DNA of 10,823 nucleotides. Origin: Saccoglossus kowalevskii. Its lineage: Eukaryota > Hemichordata > Enteropneusta > Harrimaniidae. A program made the translations under genes and the position numbers. Of the stretch, positions 8,286 to 10,823 are shown one piece after another (positions within the stretch are counted from its first letter, which is position 1; each line of letters begins with the position of its first letter). The stretch lies in NCBI RefSeq assembly GCF_000003605.2, contig NW_003122908.1:326935-337757 (forward strand), given 5' to 3'. The notes beneath the pieces are model-generated. The model saw only the letters and a program-made list of their open reading frames with translations, made no database searches and had not been told where the DNA came from.

Positions 8286-9002
8286 GCATATTTTCATTGT
8301 GTCTGTATTGTAAACTTTGCTTGTAAATATGTGATAACAGAATGCAATGAAACTTGAGCTCAAACTTAAATGTGTGTTTGTCCACGGCGGATTTCACACA
8401 ATTCGAGGGTCTACACAGGCTCAACCAAACTTTCTATGTTTCGCTGTAAAATAAGAAGTCTGCCTTTGTTTTGTTTGAGTAATCCTAGTTAATTAACACT
8501 AAATATCAATGTATTGTAACTAATAACTGGAGAAACAATGTTATTTATTAAAGTTGTATTAGCCTATGACGTATAAAGTAGTATGCGCCATATAACAAAT
8601 GAAACATTTAGTGTATCTGATTCAGTCTTTAGCAAATACCAGAACATTGCATGTGCTTTGCTGTTTCTGCTTTGATTGAGTTTTCAGCATCGTTTTTGAA
8701 TTAATAAACTTATTCTTCAACGACTTGACGGTCGATAGATCTATTTGTTTTTCTGAAACCCATAAGAATGGAAGATAGACCTCAGTTTAATTGCATCGAT
8801 GGGACTAGGTAAGGCATGGCACGCAAGTCGTTGGCACTGTCACAGAACACAATAAATATTACAATTATGGAAATTAGTTATTGGTCATGAAGATGAGTCA
8901 TGAGATTTATTCAAACTGGATAGACCTAAATATATTATGCAAATTTGTGGTCCCAAAATAGCCGCTATTCAGCCATATTCAACTAAATTGTAATGAATAC
9001 CA
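8286..9002. other. Intergenic AT-rich DNA, nothing recognised
   Basis: No coding sequence, RNA gene or repeat boundaries were recognised on either strand. AATAAA motifs at 8703 and near 8850 are not tied to any gene, other than possibly a longer 3' UTR of the sulfatase. Confidence 0.7.
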
Positions 9003-9300
9003 ACGTGCATATGTCACGTCTGTCCATTCGTTCGACCGTCCGTCTGTCTGGAGACACTCATTGACCGATTCCATTCAAACTTCACAAAATACAATACATC
9101 ACGTCTATTATATGTACGGCAAGTTAAATGATGATTTAAACATGACTGTTTTGGACAGTTTCTAATCCGGTACTGTTTCTCAGAGATGTTTTCTATCAAA
9201 GTTGGAATGATAATCACACATACTGGGTTACAGCTCAAGTCGTTTTTTTCTTGTCATTCAAACAAAAATGGCCAACTGGTGACCATTTTATTGTTTATGG
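9003..9300. repeat. Putative dispersed repeat with GTCC/GTCTG head
   Basis: It begins with a pyrimidine-rich GTCYG-type block (9016-9050: GTCTGTCC, GACCGTCCGTCTGTCTGG), then ACTCATTGACCGATTCCATTCAAACTTCAC, and ends in AAAATGGCCAACTGGTGACC. The layout is a CTGTCCGTC-like head, then 'ttgaccgatt..at.aaacttc' and later 'aaaatggcc'. It resembles the dispersed non-coding repeats I know as common in mollusc and other marine invertebrate genomes. Frames through it give low-complexity TDGRTNGQ peptides that are not genes. The boundaries are approximate. Confidence 0.5.
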
Positions 9301-10144
9301 TGTCCATGCCAGTTTCTCTTCAATTATATTAACTTTTGTGTTTAATATTAGTATAAGGCTATATCTTTTCAATTCATTGTTTATTTGTTTGTTTCATGAG
9401 TTATTCAATACAAATTTCTGGAGAGTCAGTAACACATGCATGCTGATAGTTTTTCTTAATTCTAATTATTTCACATTATACAGTTATTGTGTGAATTGTT
9501 AATTATTTCCTATTCGTCGTCTACATGTTTTATTGCAGTCATCCCTTGCTTTATATCAGTGACAGTTTATATAGGGTTAGTAGCTAATATATTTCACGAC
9601 GTGTGGGCTAATTTGCATATAGAGAGAGCATGCATTTTATTCAATCAGTAATTTAGAAAAAAAAACAAGTGGGGCAATTCTATTGTTTTTATGTGAAAGT
9701 GAATTTGAACGGTTTGTGAGATCTGTACAGTCCATTACCACGATGTTCAATGGAATGATGCAGTAAAAGTTTTTAGATAAACATGTTCAGGCGTAGGTAT
9801 GAAATTTACAATATTATTTGTCATTTTCTGAATTAAGTGATATATTGCGGCTGTGTCTGTGCTAATGATAATTTGTTTCTTAAAATAAACAAGTGGTAGT
9901 TCATTGTAAGGTAAATATCAGGGGCGTCGATCCATTCTGAAAGTGAGGGAGACACTTTTGTGTTCCGACACCCCTATGTTCCGACAAACAGTATACTTGT
10001 GTCAAACTTAATCTGACTAGCCGTGCGTGACCTTTTACTACCTTGATATAACCAGGATGTCCTGTGGGTTAATACTGGAAATCCAACTGTAGTGTAGTCC
10101 GGCCATGATGCTCGAAAGTCCGTGAAGGCGGGATCTTGCATAAT
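9301..10144. other. Intergenic DNA, no gene recognised
   Basis: AT-rich with no supported coding sequence. A segment near 9920-9990 (AGGGGCGTCGATCCATTC ... TGTTCCGACACCCCTATGTTCCGACA) is less AT-rich and carries a 10-base direct repeat, TGTTCCGACA, twice. It may be a fragment of a transposable element. Confidence 0.6.
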
Positions 10145-10429
10145 GTTATCGGATAATTATCAGAAAATTATCAAACAATGTTGCCCATTGTATCATTCTA
10201 ATACTTCGACAATTATTTGACAATATCCGTGTCTGTTGGATGTGGTTCCAACCTTAAATCCTTCGATTGCCTAACTATCGAAGTTTTAGATCGATAATTA
10301 TTGGAGAATTATTTTACCTTTTTTTATGAAAGTTGTACTTCGATATTCATCAGTCGCGGAATTGCAAGGTTGCCGTTTACATCCGGTAGCACCTTTCCAA
10401 GTTATTATCTACATATTAATTAAAATCAT

Positions 10430-10476
<47 letters not shown>

Positions 10477-10768
10477 TTATGCGAGAGATGAATAGGCACT
10501 GCATTTAGCATTCCGTAGTGTTTGCATAAGTTTTTGAGATTGCCAAAAAATACAAAGGTTTCAAACTATCTCTTTCCATTCCTATATTGTGTGTTTTCGG
10601 CCAACATTCCTTGTTTACCTCCACACGCTATACGTTTTCCTATCAATCTAAGACATTGGTAGGTCTCAGAGAATTCCATGTTTAAAGAAATTAAACCACC
10701 ACCCAGCTGTAGACCCTGTCTAATATCAATCTAAAACATCGAGAATTATCAGATATTTATCCGATAAT
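10145..10768. repeat. Imperfect long inverted repeat, possible foldback/MITE element
   Basis: The left arm 10145-10172 (starts GTTATCGGATAATTATCAGA) and the right arm 10741-10768 are inverted copies with about 24 of 28 positions matching. A second inverted pair lies inside it: 10276-10296 (TATCGAAGTTTTAGATCGATA, 21 bases) with 10724-10744, 18 of 21 matching. A direct copy of the second motif is at 10641-10659. The interior holds the TTTA microsatellite. There is no open frame of note and no clear target-site duplication, so the class is unknown. Confidence 0.5.
10428..10479. repeat. (TTTA)n tetranucleotide microsatellite
   Basis: About 13 uninterrupted copies of ATTT. It is likely length-variable between individuals. 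The frame through it gives a spurious Ile/Tyr/Leu/Phe-rich peptide. Confidence 0.95.
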
Positions 10769-10823
10769 TCAAATGTACAATAGGCCGGCTTTCTCTAATG
10801 TGAGGATATTGCACAAGTTTATA

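Noticed and set aside
9014-9238. Minus-strand open frame ending in a QTDGRTNGQT peptide
   Set aside because: It is the translation of the GTCC/GTCTG simple-sequence block and the repeat that follows, not a gene.
9251-9502. 83-codon hydrophobic open frame
   Set aside because: Phe/Ile/Leu-rich translation of AT-rich DNA that overlaps a repeat-like segment, with no domain pattern.
10326-10508. 60-codon open frame across the TTTA repeat
   Set aside because: The reading is dominated by the microsatellite (repeated Leu-Phe-Ile-Tyr) and has no supported start or domain.
1-10823. CRISPR array, operon or prokaryotic defence system
   Set aside because: No spaced direct repeats, no dense coding and no bacterial gene content. 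The window is clearly an intron-bearing animal gene with its flanks.

Overview
This window comes from an AT-rich animal genome. Short coding exons with GT-AG introns, an intronic TTAA-flanked inverted-repeat element, tetranucleotide microsatellites and a GTCC/GTCTG-type dispersed repeat all point to an invertebrate, and a lophotrochozoan such as a bivalve mollusc would fit. The species assignment is inference. Nothing in the window looks bacterial or viral.

The main content is the 3' part of one plus-strand sulfatase gene of the arylsulfatase B (N-acetylgalactosamine-4-sulfatase) type. Thirteen exons run from 801 to the stop codon at 7854-7856. They encode about 452 residues, close to the length of human ARSB after its active-site Cys-x-Pro. 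The first exon here starts inside the C-x-P-S/T-R signature: its first base completes the proline codon, so the catalytic cysteine and the N-terminus lie to the left of the window. All internal splice phases agree except at one exon (5716-5785). There the conserved GDFKL reading and the following IEGEP reading are one base out of register, unless a second AG eight bases downstream is the acceptor. The histidine of the family motif 'SVHEPLQ' (His242 in human ARSB) is replaced by glycine, although the GKWHLG, SDNGG and RGxK active-site segments are kept. The gene may therefore be a diverged paralog, a catalytically impaired sulfatase or a decaying copy.

Left of the sulfatase exons, on the minus strand (418-646), is an exon-like segment with the pattern of the middle of a von Willebrand factor A domain and a good GTAAGT donor. 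It is either an exon of a neighbouring or nested antisense gene, or a remnant.

The 1.4-kb intron between exons 2780-2840 and 4246-4343 carries a roughly 0.9-kb non-autonomous DNA element (3284-4185) with 13-bp terminal inverted repeats and TTAA at both ends. After the stop codon come a 3' UTR with a CATT-type repeat and an AATAAA signal at 8263. The remaining 2.5 kb is AT-rich non-coding DNA holding a dispersed-repeat-like segment (about 9003-9300), a (TTTA)n microsatellite (10428-10479) and a nested inverted-repeat structure (10145-10768). I recognise no coding sequence there.
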